Shown: positions 42,911 to 53,292, counted from the first letter of the stretch. The stretch: 64,000 nucleotides of DNA from an uncultured Campylobacter sp. (GCF_938030685.1 NZ_CALHHX010000168.1:1-64000); one strand, 5' to 3'. A program made the numbers and translations. The notes: generated by a model from the letters alone, not told the origin.

Positions 42911-45292
42911 ATGATAGGATTTTTTTTAAACAAACATTTTGAACAAGCAATCAGCGTTGCAAACGACGGCGAGGACGAATACATCACTACTTCGCACGTA
43001 GTTTATGCGATTTTTAAATACAATAAGCCCTTCCATGGGCTCATCGCCAAAGAAATTCCGGATATTAACTATCTAAATATCTTGGATAATCTGGGCGGGC
43101 TTTTGGATATGATGCCTAAATCAAGCGGTAAGGATCCGGCGCAGACGATAGAATTTAAGCAGTTCTATACTGAATTAAATAATGCCAAAGAGCCTAAAAA
43201 CGAGCTTGATTTTATGCTTAAAATTTTAAATGATAAGGAAAACGACTGCACTAAAATTTTAAATCACTACGGTATCAATGCCGCGATTTTTGAGCTCATT
43301 GTGCGAAAGTACAAATCCGCTTTCGATCACCGTGATGAGGTCGTTTCTCGCGACGAAGCCGCAGCGATTAAGCTAAACTCATACGATATCGATGATATCA
43401 CGCATGCGATGAATTATGACGAAAGCCGCAGGCAGTGGCAGAATACGGAATTTGAGCCTGCGTTTGAGGGCGAAAAGGACGCCATAAACGAGCGCGATAT
43501 TAAAAAGGATTCGCCTAGTTCACTTTATACAGCAAACCTCAATAAAATCGCGCTTGAGGGTAAGATCGATCCACTCATCGGACGCGAAAAAGAGATCGAA
43601 AAGACGCTACAAACCCTCTGTCGCCGTAAGAAAAACAATCCTATCTTAGTGGGCGAAGCAGGAGTTGGTAAAACCGCGATCATCGAGGGTATCGCGCTAA
43701 AAATCGTCCGCGGCGAAGTGCCAGAAAAGCTAAAAAACAAGGTGATTTACGCCCTTGATGCTGGCTCGCTGATCGCAGGCACTACGTTGCGCGGGGAGTT
43801 TGAGGAGAGGCTAAAGGATCTCATAGACGAGTTTAGCGCCAATCAAAATGCGATTTTATTTATCGATGAAATTCACACGATCGTTGGCGCAGGTACGGGC
43901 AATCGCAACGAACTTGATATGTCAAACATCCTAAAACCTTCGCTTGCAAGCGGCGAGCTATCGGTCATCGGCGCTACTACATACGGCGAATACCGCTCGT
44001 TTTCGCAGGATAAAGCGCTTAGCCGCAGGTTTTGCAAGATCGATGTAAGCGAGCCTAGCATTGACGATAGCGTCGAAATTTTAAAAGGCGTAGCCAAAAA
44101 ATATGAGGAATTTCACGGCGTAAAATTTAGCGACGAAATTTTGCGTGATAGCGTAACGCTTGCTAAAAAATATCAAAGCGATAAATTTCTTCCCGATAGT
44201 GCCATTGATCTCATCGACGAGGTGGGCGCGAGCTTTGCGTTTAAGCCGCACGAAGCTCCGCTTGAAATCAGTAAGGATGATTTAGTAAATACACTTTCGA
44301 TTAGCGCGAATATCGCAAATTTAAGCAGTAGCGTCGATAATAAACAGGTACTAAAAAATCTGGAAGCCAATATCAAGCGTGAAATTTTCGGTCAAGATGA
44401 GGCGGTTAGCAGCCTTTGCAAGGCGCTTTTGCGCTCTTACGCCGGGCTTGGAGGCGCAAGCTCCCCAATCGGCGTATTTTTATTTGCAGGTAGCAGCGGT
44501 GTGGGCAAAAGTGAGCTAGCCAAGGTCTTAGCCGCGCAGCTTGGAGTGCATTTTGAGCGCTACGATATGAGTGAATATATGGAAGCTCACAGCGTCTCTA
44601 GGCTCATCGGAGCACCTCCTGGATACGTGGGCTTTGAAAATGGCGGAATTTTAACGAATAACATTAAAAAGCACCCCTACAGCGTCATTTTATTTGATGA
44701 GGTAGAAAAAGCTCATCCTAGCATGACGAATATTTTTTTAGGAATTTTCGATAACGCAAGTCTTACCGATAACAACGGCGTTACGACCGATTTTAAAAAT
44801 ACGATCATAATAATGACGTCGAATTTAGGCACGAAAGAAGCGCCGCAAGTTGGATTTACGAAGGACGAGAGCTATAAAGTAGATAGTGCCATAAAAAGCT
44901 TTTTTGCGCCAGAATTTCGCAATCGTATCGATAAAATCATAAATTTCAACCGCTTAAGCGGCGAAATTTTAGAAAAGATCGTGGATAAAACTATCGGTGA
45001 GCTGGAGTCGCAGCTAAAAAACGTAAAGATTAGCCTAAGCAAGGAAGCAAAAGATTTGATTATCTCGCGCGGCTATTCGGACGAGTTTGGAGCGCGAAAT
45101 TTAAAGCGCGAGATCAGCTCTCAGATCAGCGATCATATAAGCGGCGAGCTGCTTTTTGGCGCGCTGCAAGAGGGCGGCTTAGTTAGCGTGAGCGTAAAAG
45201 ATGGCGAGCTAAGCTTTAGCTTTACTTCTACGCCTTTGCCGCAGATAGAAAAAAAGCAACCCGCACTAGCTCAAAGCAGTGTCGTTAAATAA
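42911..45292 (+). CDS. clpA: ATP-dependent Clp protease ATPase subunit ClpA
   Basis: 793 residues, unfoldase of the ClpAP protease. N domain (residues 1-140) that binds ClpS, linker, then AAA+ domain 1 with Walker [14 protein letters not shown] and Walker B LFIDEIHT, and AAA+ domain 2 with Walker [14 protein letters not shown] and [11 protein letters not shown]. The linker between the N domain and D1 (about 140-205) is longer than in E. coli (758 residues total). AAAGGAAAG before ATG. Its stop TAA overlaps the aat ATG by one base. Substrates come from ClpS and from the SmpB/tmRNA system nearby. Confidence 0.95.
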   Translation: MIGFFLNKHFEQAISVANDGEDEYITTSHVVYAIFKYNKPFHGLIAKEIPDINYLNILDNLGGLLDMMPKSSGKDPAQTIEFKQFYTELNNAKEPKNELDFMLKILNDKENDCTKILNHYGINAAIFELIVRKYKSAFDHRDEVVSRDEAAAIKLNSYDIDDITHAMNYDESRRQWQNTEFEPAFEGEKDAINERDIKKDSPSSLYTANLNKIALEGKIDPLIGREKEIEKTLQTLCRRKKNNPILVGEAGVGKTAIIEGIALKIVRGEVPEKLKNKVIYALDAGSLIAGTTLRGEFEERLKDLIDEFSANQNAILFIDEIHTIVGAGTGNRNELDMSNILKPSLASGELSVIGATTYGEYRSFSQDKALSRRFCKIDVSEPSIDDSVEILKGVAKKYEEFHGVKFSDEILRDSVTLAKKYQSDKFLPDSAIDLIDEVGASFAFKPHEAPLEISKDDLVNTLSISANIANLSSSVDNKQVLKNLEANIKREIFGQDEAVSSLCKALLRSYAGLGGASSPIGVFLFAGSSGVGKSELAKVLAAQLGVHFERYDMSEYMEAHSVSRLIGAPPGYVGFENGGILTNNIKKHPYSVILFDEVEKAHPSMTNIFLGIFDNASLTDNNGVTTDFKNTIIIMTSNLGTKEAPQVGFTKDESYKVDSAIKSFFAPEFRNRIDKIINFNRLSGEILEKIVDKTIGELESQLKNVKISLSKEAKDLIISRGYSDEFGARNLKREISSQISDHISGELLFGALQEGGLVSVSVKDGELSFSFTSTPLPQIEKKQPALAQSSVVK

Positions 45293-45975
45293 TGGCTCGG
45301 TTTTACGATTTTCCAGATCCTATGGATGCGCCCGATTTTGCGCCACTTGCAAGCGGCGGCGATCTGAGCGAGGATTGCTTGCTTAGCGCTTATAGCGCAG
45401 GGATATTTCCGTGGTTTAGCGAGGATGAGCCGATTTTATGGTGGTCGCCCAATCCGCGCGCAGTGCTTGATCCGTGTGAAGTGCGTGTGCAAAAGTCCAT
45501 CAAGCCCTATCTTAAGCGATATGAAGTGAAATTTGACGCGAATTTTAAGGGCTTCATCGAGCGCTGCAAAGACGTACGAAAAAAAGAGAGCGACGGCACG
45601 TGGATCAGCGAGCAGATCGTGCAGGCTTACTCGCGTTTGGCAGCAGACGGTTACGCTCACAGCGTCGAGGCGTACGAGGACGGCGAGCTTGTGGGTGGGC
45701 TATACGGACTAATTTTTGGGCGTGTGTTTTGCGGCGAGAGTATGCTGAGCCTAAAGAGCAACGCTTCGAAAGTCGCGCTGATTAGGCTTTGTGAGGTGCT
45801 TGCAAATTTCGGCTTTCTAATCGATTGTCAGATTATGAACGAGCATCTGAAATTTATGGGTGCTAAAGAGATGCCGCGAGCGGAATTCCTCGCTCTATTT
45901 GCTGAGCTTAGTGCGCAAGATAGCGGCTTTGAGCGCTTTGCAGATCTTAAAGTTCCGCGCGGAGCGCAGCATTGA
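45292..45975 (+). CDS. aat: Leucyl/phenylalanyl-tRNA-protein transferase
   Basis: 227 residues. Adds Leu or Phe to proteins with N-terminal Arg or Lys, creating the N-degron read by ClpS. YSAGIFPWFSEDEPILWWSP and NPRAVLDP are the core motifs, with SDGTWISEQIVQAYSRL and GGLYGLIFGRVFCGESML. The start codon shares a base with the clpA stop, so clpS-clpA-aat is one unit. Corresponds to Cj1109. Confidence 0.95.
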   Translation: MARFYDFPDPMDAPDFAPLASGGDLSEDCLLSAYSAGIFPWFSEDEPILWWSPNPRAVLDPCEVRVQKSIKPYLKRYEVKFDANFKGFIERCKDVRKKESDGTWISEQIVQAYSRLAADGYAHSVEAYEDGELVGGLYGLIFGRVFCGESMLSLKSNASKVALIRLCEVLANFGFLIDCQIMNEHLKFMGAKEMPRAEFLALFAELSAQDSGFERFADLKVPRGAQH

Positions 45976-46037
45976 GTCAAAGCTTGAGATGCAGCAGCGT
46001 AAAAAATGCGCGGAATTTAGAATTTTAAAGAAATAAG

Positions 46038-47858
46038 ATGTGGCAAAGAGATAAAAGCTCCTCAGTCGGTATGATCATCGTGATGTTTATATTCGTGCCG
46101 GCGGCGCTTTTCGTATTTTTGGCGATTTTATATTTTTGGGGTAGCACTGAGCGCAAGCTACCGCGCCTGGATGTCAATGAAACCAACAGCGCGATCCGCG
46201 GCGCGATAATCGCAAAAGATAATTATGTCGCGGCAAATTCCGTCAAACTCTATAAAGTTAGCGTCGATGCGCGCAGCATCGATAAAAACAAGCTTGATCT
46301 TTTCGTGCGGCTATACTGCATCTACACGGGTGATAGCGAAAAGCGTGTCAAAAGCGCGATCGAGGGCTCTGGCGGCACGACCGTGCTGTCGTATAAGATC
46401 GACGCCAAAACCGCCGTGCATCTAAAAGAGCTTGCATATAAGCTAAATTTAAAAAAGGTATTCGTTAGCTTTATGGGCTCAAACGGCAGGTTAAATCCGC
46501 CTATCCGCATGAGCGTGACCGAAAGCGGCGAGAAGCGCAGCTACAATGTCGGCGATTCGCTCACTCCGTTAATCGGCTATATCAATAAAAAAGAGGTTGA
46601 TGGCATTACAAAGGTTAGTGGTATCAAAGGGATCGAGAAGTACTATGAGTATTATCTAGCGCCGGTTAGAGATGAGTTTATCGTGGGCCCGCGCGATATC
46701 GGCGGCAACATCATCCTAGAGCGTAGCAGCAAAAAAACGGGCAGGATCGACGGCTACAACGTCCGTCTAAGCGTGCCACTAACGCTGCAAAGAAAGATAG
46801 AGCGCCTAAGCGATGAGGGCGCTGATAATTACGATGCGCGAGAAATCGTGGTGGGTATTATGAACTCCAAAACGGGCAAAATTTTATCCCTTGCGACCAA
46901 TGCCCGCTATGACCCCTCAAACATCACGAAAAACGATCTTAAGAATTTAAATTTTACCGCGAGCGAATACGCCTACGAAGTGGGCTCGATTATGAAGCCG
47001 ATAATTTTCGCAATCGCCTATGATGCCAAAGCCGTCAAACCGGGCGAGATCATTAATACCTATAACGGCAGCTATAAGCTTGGTACTCGCACGATCCGCG
47101 ACACGCATCCTGCAAAGCAGATGAGCGGCGAGGAGATCATCATCCACAGCTCAAATATTGGAATGATTAAAATTTCAGAGCGGCTGGAGGGGCAGGCTAT
47201 TTATGATGGGCTTATGAACTTCGGTATGTCGCAAAAAACGGGCATCGATCTGCCGTATGAGCAAAGCGGAAATATACCTAGTATCAAAAGCCTGAATAAT
47301 AAAATTTACAAAGCCACGATCAGCTACGGCTATGGCGCGCAGATGACATTCCTTCAGATGCTCAATGCCTATACCGTCTTTAACAACGGCGGCGTGATGA
47401 TCAGCCCGCGCCTAGTCGAAAATCTCGAAAATAATGGCAAAACCTACACCGTTAACGAAAGCGAAACCCGCCAGGTAATCTCCAAACCTACCGCTGACGT
47501 AATAAAAGGAATTTTAATCAAAACGGTTGAGAGCGGCACGGGGCGCAAAGGGCGGGTAGCGGGGCTGCAAATCGGCGGCAAGACGGGCACTGCGCGTATC
47601 GCTAAGGGGGGCGGCTATTCGAGCGCCTATAATAGCTCGTTTTTTGGCTTTGCCAACGACGCGGACACCAGCTACACGATCGGCGTTTTGGTGCGCGAGC
47701 CTAAAAGGGGCAGCTACTACGCCGCTCAAAATGCGCTGCCGATCTTTAAGCGGGCGGTAGGAATTTTGATAGAGGAGGGCTATCTAAAGCCCGCAGCCGA
47801 CGCAAACGCCACGCAAAAGGTCGAGATCAAGGATGAGGCAGTTGAAATTAAAGATTAA
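46038..47858 (+). CDS. Penicillin-binding protein 2 / FtsI-type transpeptidase
   Basis: 606 residues. One N-terminal membrane anchor (VGMIIVMFIFVPAALFVFLAILYFWG), a dimerisation domain, then a class B transpeptidase: GSIMKP (SxxK, Ser317), SSN (SxN) and GGKTGTA (KTG, Lys515). It cross-links peptidoglycan in division or elongation. I cannot decide between ftsI and mrdA: no rodA or ftsW is adjacent, and the N-terminal domain (DVNETNSAIRGAIIAKDN) has the short FtsI-like form. Starts 62 bases after aat, probably with its own ribosome binding site (AAAGAAAT, weak). Confidence 0.88.
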   Translation: MWQRDKSSSVGMIIVMFIFVPAALFVFLAILYFWGSTERKLPRLDVNETNSAIRGAIIAKDNYVAANSVKLYKVSVDARSIDKNKLDLFVRLYCIYTGDSEKRVKSAIEGSGGTTVLSYKIDAKTAVHLKELAYKLNLKKVFVSFMGSNGRLNPPIRMSVTESGEKRSYNVGDSLTPLIGYINKKEVDGITKVSGIKGIEKYYEYYLAPVRDEFIVGPRDIGGNIILERSSKKTGRIDGYNVRLSVPLTLQRKIERLSDEGADNYDAREIVVGIMNSKTGKILSLATNARYDPSNITKNDLKNLNFTASEYAYEVGSIMKPIIFAIAYDAKAVKPGEIINTYNGSYKLGTRTIRDTHPAKQMSGEEIIIHSSNIGMIKISERLEGQAIYDGLMNFGMSQKTGIDLPYEQSGNIPSIKSLNNKIYKATISYGYGAQMTFLQMLNAYTVFNNGGVMISPRLVENLENNGKTYTVNESETRQVISKPTADVIKGILIKTVESGTGRKGRVAGLQIGGKTGTARIAKGGGYSSAYNSSFFGFANDADTSYTIGVLVREPKRGSYYAAQNALPIFKRAVGILIEEGYLKPAADANATQKVEIKDEAVEIKD

Positions 47859-48225
47859 ATTTGCTAAATTTCGCGAGGTTTTTTAAAATTTTGCGGCTTG
47901 CGACGACGAAAATTCGCGAAATTTGGCGCGGCTTTTTGAAATTTTAAGACGTTTAAATTTTACGGCGCGGAATTTTGGCGCATAGAATTTATCGGCGCAA
48001 AATTTTAACGGCACGAAGATGGAATTCTATCGCGACACGGAATTTTACGTGGCGTAAAATTCCGCGTCAAGGCAAAATTTTAAATTTGCCGCGCAAGTAA
48101 CGCAAGTAAAACGGCGAGCGAGCTTGCAGCTTTAAATTTTTATGACGCGCAATGCGAGCATGAAATTTAGCGGGTTTGGCTGCGGAATTTAACGATGAAA
48201 TTTAACGCAAAGAAAAGAGGAAAAC
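47859..48225. repeat. Gap filled with AT-palindrome elements
   Basis: About 370 bases containing some eight AAATTTTA/AAATTTCGCG-type palindromes with GC-rich spacers, and no gene. GAGGAAAAC before the next ATG is the ribosome binding site. Confidence 0.5.
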
Positions 48226-49482
48226 ATGAAAGCAAATGAGGGAAAAATGAAAATAGCGATAATTGGGCTTGGCTACGTGGGGCTTCCTTTGGCTGCGGCG
48301 TTTGCCGCGAAACACGAGGTCGTGGGCTTTGACGTCTCGCAAGAGCGCATAGACGAGCTGCGCGGCGGGCACGATCGCACGCTGGAGCTTAGCGACGAGG
48401 AGCTTGCTGCGGCGATTCAAAACGGGCTTAAATTTAGCGCAAAGTTAGATGATATGAGGCAGAGCAATTTTTATATCGTATGCGTGCCGACGCCCGTAGA
48501 TAGGCTAAATCGCCCCGATCTTACGCCGCTAATCAAGGCCAGCGAAAGCGTCGGAGCCGTGCTTAAAAAGGGCGACATCGTCGTGTATGAAAGCACCGTA
48601 TATCCGGGCGCTACGGAGGAGGACTGTGTGCCGGTGTTGCAGCGCACGAGCGGGCTTAAATTTAACCGCGATTTTTTCTGCGGATATTCGCCCGAGCGGA
48701 TCAATCCGGGCGATAAAATTCACACCGTCACTAAGATCAAAAAGATCGTCTCGGCAAGCACCGCGGAGGCTTTGGACATCGTAGATAGCGTCTATCTTAG
48801 CATACTGCAAAACGGCACCTTTCGCGCTAGCAGCATCAAGGTCGCCGAGGCCGCGAAGGTGATCGAAAACACCCAGCGCGACATCAATATCGGCTTTATC
48901 AACGAGCTTGCGATCTTGTTCGGCAAGCTCGGTATCAACACCAACGACGTTATAGACGCGGCGGCTACGAAGTGGAATTTCTTAAGCTTCCGTCCGGGTC
49001 TCGTGGGCGGACACTGCATCGGCATCGATCCGTATTATCTGGCGCAGAAGGCGACCGAGGTGGGCTATCACCCCGAAATCATCCTCTCAAGCCGCCGCAT
49101 CAACGATAATATGGGAAGCTACGTCGCTACGGAGGTCGTTAAGATGATGATAAAATACGACGAAAAGGTAAAGGGCGCGAAGGTCTTGATCTTGGGGCTG
49201 ACGTTTAAAGAAAACTGCCCCGACACCCGCAATACGCGCGTTGTGGATATGATAAACGAGCTTAAAAATTTCGGCTGCGAGGTAAGCGTCTATGATCCTT
49301 GGGCGAGCGCCGCCGACGCCAAGAGATATTACGACATTGATCTGCTGCAAAAGCCCGACTTGCGCAAATTTGACTGCGTCGTAATCGCCGTGGCGCATAA
49401 GCAATTTTTCGAGCTTGATTACGCAGGCTCGCTGGTTTACGACGTAAAAAACGTCTATAAAGGCGCGCAAGGAAAGCTCTGA
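48226..49482 (+). CDS. Nucleotide-sugar (UDP-N-acetylhexosamine-type) 6-dehydrogenase
   Basis: 418 residues. Rossmann motif KIAIIGLGYVGLPLAAAF, VGFDVSQERIDELRGGHDRT, VCVPTPVDRLNRPDLTP and YESTVYPGATEE, then catalytic Cys in VGGHCIGIDPYYLAQKA and C-terminal GLTFKENCPDTRNTRVVD. It belongs to the WbpA/TviB group, which oxidise UDP-GlcNAc or UDP-GalNAc to uronic acids for surface polysaccharide. An alternative ATG at 48247 (MKIAIIG) has GAGGG in front and is equally possible. No other polysaccharide gene adjoins it. Confidence 0.88.
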   Translation: MKANEGKMKIAIIGLGYVGLPLAAAFAAKHEVVGFDVSQERIDELRGGHDRTLELSDEELAAAIQNGLKFSAKLDDMRQSNFYIVCVPTPVDRLNRPDLTPLIKASESVGAVLKKGDIVVYESTVYPGATEEDCVPVLQRTSGLKFNRDFFCGYSPERINPGDKIHTVTKIKKIVSASTAEALDIVDSVYLSILQNGTFRASSIKVAEAAKVIENTQRDINIGFINELAILFGKLGINTNDVIDAAATKWNFLSFRPGLVGGHCIGIDPYYLAQKATEVGYHPEIILSSRRINDNMGSYVATEVVKMMIKYDEKVKGAKVLILGLTFKENCPDTRNTRVVDMINELKNFGCEVSVYDPWASAADAKRYYDIDLLQKPDLRKFDCVVIAVAHKQFFELDYAGSLVYDVKNVYKGAQGKL

Positions 49483-49722
49483 AATTTAGCTTGGGGGTTA
49501 AATTTAGACTTTATTAATGTAGTTTGCTTTCTAAGTTTGAAGCTCAAACACGATACTAAGCTACAAAAATAGATAAAATTTTTTGGTATAAGTGAAAGTT
49601 AATCCTCATCGTTATATAATCGCGGCACTTTCGGGGGAATAAAACGAGTTGTTGTCGCTTTAGGTTTTGCTTAAAAGCTAGAGCTATTTACAGGCTAGTG
49701 TTTTAAGGCTGAAGGATCAAAT

Positions 49723-51045
49723 TTGAAGACCTTTTTGAAGACCTTGCTTAAAATCATAAAAAACATCTTTAAAGGTATATTTTATATAGTTGTTTTTATA
49801 GGTCTTTTTGCCTTGGCGCTCAAAGTTCAGACCGGCAGATTTAAATCAACCTCCCATCACTATACCGTCACTGCAAATACCAAAGTAGATCCTAACTCCG
49901 AGCTAGCTAAATATGTAACGCAAAAGGAGATAAACGCAGTTGGCTATAGATATTGGGATATAGACGAAGAGGAGGTTAGAGATAATCCCACGATGGAACT
50001 TTTGCGCAGGAGCTTAAAATCAAAAGATACGGATAAAATTTTAAAATTTATGCAGGATAATAATATAAGCGTAGATACCCCTCTTCATTTCGGCGTTACC
50101 CCTTTGATGTATGCTAGCTTTTACAATGACGAAAAAACCGCAAAAAAGCTGATAGAGATGGGTGCCGATCCTCATAAGAAAGATAATTACGAGCTATCTC
50201 CTATGGCATACGCTATGGAAAATAACGCCACTAAGTCGGTCAGGCTTTTGCTAGATAGCGGAGTTAAGTTTGACGAAGTAGAGATCGTGCAGGAAACCTA
50301 CGGCATTATGGATGTCGAAAACTGGATAGATTCTATAAGCTTTGACGAAAACGCTACGCCGATCATACATTACCGTACCAAAGAGGTTCTTTTTAGCGGC
50401 GGAGGCGAGCCATATTATTTTATCACCCACCTAGTTAGAAACAATATGTACGATATAATGAAAATGGTGCTAGAGAGCGGTTATAGACCGTATACCTACT
50501 CCACTTTCAATATGGGAGAGGTCTATGTTTCAAATAAACTAGAGGAGATATCCGGCTATAAAAATATAAAAAATACTAACAAGGAGTATGGGGTAGAGGA
50601 GTTTAGGCTTTATATGTCGGTATATGGCGATCTGCTGGACGTACCCGAGCCCGGCGCTATGATAGATCTACTTTTGCAATACGATATCGGCGGAATCCCA
50701 AGCGATGAATTTTTAAAAAGAATGTATGATGATAGGTGTTATAAGGAATATAGGTATGATGTAGAAAGCGAATATTATAAGAAAGCAACCAAAGCTAGGT
50801 TTCAGCTTGCTTTTTTGCAAAAACATTGTTCCGACAAGAACGCTACCTTTAAAAATATTAAAGAGTATATACTATTTGCGGTAGAGCGGAAAAAAGTTCG
50901 CGTGATAGAATTTACGGCAGATGAAAGAAATATCAAAAACCCCAACTTTCATATATCTAAAGAGGAAGTCGAGAGGCTAACTAACGACTATAAAGAATAT
51001 AAAAGAAATTTATTTAGTAAGGAAGCGGAGGATCAAAAGCAGTAA
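49723..51045 (+). CDS. Membrane-anchored ankyrin-repeat protein
   Basis: 440 residues with TTG start. N-terminal membrane anchor (IFKGIFYIVVFIGLFALALKV, near residues 16-36). Ankyrin repeats begin near residue 106: TPLHFGVTPLMYASFYNDEK then TAKKLIEMGADPHKKDNYEL, SPMAYAMENNATKSVRLLLD and further degenerate units. The C-terminal 120 residues are helical and charged (NFHISKEEVERLTNDYKEYK). Composition is more AT-rich than its neighbours. Single gene, isolated between the dehydrogenase and hemH. Ankyrin proteins mediate protein contacts; partner unknown. Confidence 0.75.
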   Translation: MKTFLKTLLKIIKNIFKGIFYIVVFIGLFALALKVQTGRFKSTSHHYTVTANTKVDPNSELAKYVTQKEINAVGYRYWDIDEEEVRDNPTMELLRRSLKSKDTDKILKFMQDNNISVDTPLHFGVTPLMYASFYNDEKTAKKLIEMGADPHKKDNYELSPMAYAMENNATKSVRLLLDSGVKFDEVEIVQETYGIMDVENWIDSISFDENATPIIHYRTKEVLFSGGGEPYYFITHLVRNNMYDIMKMVLESGYRPYTYSTFNMGEVYVSNKLEEISGYKNIKNTNKEYGVEEFRLYMSVYGDLLDVPEPGAMIDLLLQYDIGGIPSDEFLKRMYDDRCYKEYRYDVESEYYKKATKARFQLAFLQKHCSDKNATFKNIKEYILFAVERKKVRVIEFTADERNIKNPNFHISKEEVERLTNDYKEYKRNLFSKEAEDQKQ

Positions 51046-51203
51046 GCGGCTACGCAACTCGCTGCGAAATAATTAAATTTTAAGGCTCTTTCTGATTGCT
51101 CAAAAATGAAATTTTGCCGATTTTATCGGCATTGTATTAGGCTTGCAAACTCCGCAAAAAGTTTAAAAGGCTCGAATAGAAAAGTTAAATTTAATTCCTA
51201 AAT

Positions 51204-52301
51204 TTACAGCGCCTGCGCGAGTATAAATTTCGCAAAATTCTCGCAGGAGTTCGGGCATTTGCACACTTCGTAGTATTCATAACCCAGCTCGCGCGCCTGG
51301 GCCCTATAAAAAATATCCAGCTCAAAATCGGTTTCGGAGTTATCCACGCAAAACGCGATCGGGAATATCAGCGCTTTTTTGCTCTGCAAATCTCGCAAAA
51401 CGTCCGCGATATTGGGCTCTAGCCACTTCACGGGGCCCAGGCGCGATTGATACGCCAAGATAATCTCTTTAAATTTAATCCCGCGCGCAGCCAGCAGATC
51501 TTTTAAAATTTTTACGTGCGCCTCTACCTGCGCCTCGTAGGGATCGCCCGCGGCGACCATTTTTACCGGCAGCGAATGTGCGGAAAATATGAGTGAAATT
51601 TGCGAAATTTCATCCGCGCTAAATTTTGCGACGCACTCCGCGATCAAATTTAATAAAATTTCGTTGTAAGCGGCGCTGTCGTAGAAAATATCAACTATCT
51701 TATAATTTTTTATCCCGAGCCGTTTAAGTGCCGCTTCGGCAGAACACAGGCTCGATTGCACCGTAGTTTTCGAGAAGTGCGGATACAAAGGCATCAAAAT
51801 TATCTCGTCAAAATCCGCGTATTTTTTAAGCACGTCCTCCGCAAATGGCGGCGTGTAATTCATCGCATAATCGCAAATTAGCTCATCTATCGGTTTTTCA
51901 TCCTTCGGCGCCTCGTTTTGCAGCGCCTCGTTTTGCGTCGGGACGTCTTGCATCGGCTTGCTCTGCAATGAAATGTCTTGCAGCGGCTCATTCGCGGCGC
52001 TTGCATCCGCTGCATTTTCAAATTTTAACCCCGCTCCGAATTTTGCTCGCGCTAGTTCATTTACTCGCTCGCAAAGCGCTTCGGTGATGGAGCATATCGG
52101 CGAGCGTCCGCCCAGTTTTTCGTAGTTGCTACGCGCCGCCGCCGCTCTACTTCTTACGATGAGTGCGGCTAAAACGCTGCGCCAAAAATCGCTCTTAATG
52201 CCCAAAATAAAGGGGTCGTTAAACATATTTTTTAAAAAAACTTCAACCTCGCTCAGATTGTTCGGACCGCCCATATTCAGCAGGATTAGGGCTTTTTTCA
52301 T
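51204..52301 (-). CDS. hemH: Ferrochelatase with a repeat insertion
   Basis: 365 residues against about 300-320 in relatives. Inserts Fe2+ into protoporphyrin IX in the last step of heme synthesis. Core motifs: KALILLNMGGPNNLSEVEVF, MFNDPFI, ILMPLYPHFSKTT with catalytic His, IFSAHSLPVKM, and FCVDNSETDFELDIFYRAQA with the metal Glu. Between about residues 96 and 140 lies a Gln/Asn/Glu/Asp/Pro-rich stretch (DISLQSKPMQDVPTQNEALQ and on), with an exact 14-base repeat at a 15-bp period (51908-51921 and 51923-51936). It overlaps the oxidoreductase gene by 4 bases (ATGA). Confidence 0.92.
   Translation of the reverse strand: MKKALILLNMGGPNNLSEVEVFLKNMFNDPFILGIKSDFWRSVLAALIVRSRAAAARSNYEKLGGRSPICSITEALCERVNELARAKFGAGLKFENAADASAANEPLQDISLQSKPMQDVPTQNEALQNEAPKDEKPIDELICDYAMNYTPPFAEDVLKKYADFDEIILMPLYPHFSKTTVQSSLCSAEAALKRLGIKNYKIVDIFYDSAAYNEILLNLIAECVAKFSADEISQISLIFSAHSLPVKMVAAGDPYEAQVEAHVKILKDLLAARGIKFKEIILAYQSRLGPVKWLEPNIADVLRDLQSKKALIFPIAFCVDNSETDFELDIFYRAQARELGYEYYEVCKCPNSCENFAKFILAQAL
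51908..51936 (-). repeat. 15-bp tandem repeat inside hemH
   Basis: GCGCCTCGTTTTGC occurs twice at a 15-bp period, encoding the QNEAL-QNEAP segment; in-frame expansion would account for the insertion. Confidence 0.75.
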
Positions 52302-53176
52302 GAGATGATTTCTCTGATTTTTATCGCATCCTCTACGCTTGCAAGACCTGCATTAGTACTGCTGTCGCACATCTCGCAAAACGCTTCGTGTTCGCGGCGT
52401 AGCGAAAAATCGTCGCGATCGACGCGCAGATTTACACGCCCGTCAGGCGTAATTTTAAAAAGAGTTATTGAGATTAGATCGCCGAAATACACGCCGCTGT
52501 CGGTGCAAATTTCGATACCGTGGCGCCTGATCGGATAGAGATTGGACTGCATTAGCGTGCAATAGCAGCCGCTTTTTGTGTGAAGTGTCGCGCATGCGGC
52601 TAGAGTGCGCTCTTTAGAGATATTTTTGCTAAGTTCTATGCAGGCGATCTCGCTGTGAGAAAGCAGCCTCACAAGATCGATATCTCTAAAAAGGGCATTG
52701 GCTACGATATCTGCTCTATCATCGTTTGCAAAACCGCTTACAAAGCTCATCGAAAAAATTTTATCCCCCTTGGCTAGTTCGCGTAGCAAGGATACGATGA
52801 CAGGATTGTAGCGGTCGGAGTAGCCTACGGCTAGGCGCGTGCCGTTAGTGGTGACTGCGTAATTTATCTCTCTGGCTTCGGCTAGGCTTTGTGCGAGCGG
52901 AGATTCTACAAAGATATTTTTGGTAAACGGCAGGCATTTTAAAATCAGCTCTTTATGCGATGGCGGGGGGGCTGTGATGACTACGGCGTCGGGCTTAGTG
53001 ACGTTAAAAAGATCGGTTAGATTATCAAAGATCGGATAGCGCGGGCCGAAATTTTCACTGCTGCCCTTATGATAAAGCGCTACAAGCTCGAAATAATCGC
53101 TCCTTCTTAGCTCGCTGAAGTGCTTTTGACCAAGCTCGTCCATACCTATGATCGCTATCTTTTTTTTCATCGCCAT
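52298..53176 (-). CDS. Gfo/Idh/MocA-family oxidoreductase
   Basis: 292 residues. N-terminal NAD(P)-binding part KIAIIGMDELGQKHFSELRR, KPDAVVITAPPPSHKELILK with the usual (T/A)PPxxH motif, FVESPLAQSLAEAREIN (the EKP-like site reads ESP), GYSDRYNPVIVSL with the family Tyr/Asn. Substrate unknown. ATG 53176 or 53170 (MKKKIAIIG) are both possible. Its stop overlaps the hemH start. Same order as C. jejuni Cj0504c before hemH. Confidence 0.82.
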   Translation of the reverse strand: MAMKKKIAIIGMDELGQKHFSELRRSDYFELVALYHKGSSENFGPRYPIFDNLTDLFNVTKPDAVVITAPPPSHKELILKCLPFTKNIFVESPLAQSLAEAREINYAVTTNGTRLAVGYSDRYNPVIVSLLRELAKGDKIFSMSFVSGFANDDRADIVANALFRDIDLVRLLSHSEIACIELSKNISKERTLAACATLHTKSGCYCTLMQSNLYPIRRHGIEICTDSGVYFGDLISITLFKITPDGRVNLRVDRDDFSLRREHEAFCEMCDSSTNAGLASVEDAIKIREIIS

Positions 53177-53200
53177 GCCCTAAATTTAATCTTTCGCGCC

Positions 53201-53206
53201 ATTATA
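53201..53206 (-). promoter_or_regulatory. -10 box of the oxidoreductase-hemH operon
   Basis: TATAAT on the minus strand about 25 bases before ATG 53176, preceded by TTAGT. Confidence 0.55.
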
Positions 53207-53250
53207 ACTAAGAATGGTTAAAATTTATAATTTTTAAAATCTAATTTAGC

Positions 53251-53256
53251 TAAAAT
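53251..53256 (+). promoter_or_regulatory. Probable -10 box of alaS
   Basis: TAAAAT in GCTAAAATGCG, about 37 bases before the alaS ATG. Confidence 0.4.
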
Positions 53257-53292
53257 GCGCCTTTAAAATTTAACTTGAAATCAGGACAAATC

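Noticed and set aside
47859..48225. Small gene or RNA between the PBP and the dehydrogenase
   Set aside because: Only palindrome elements; no open frame with a ribosome binding site and no recognisable RNA fold.
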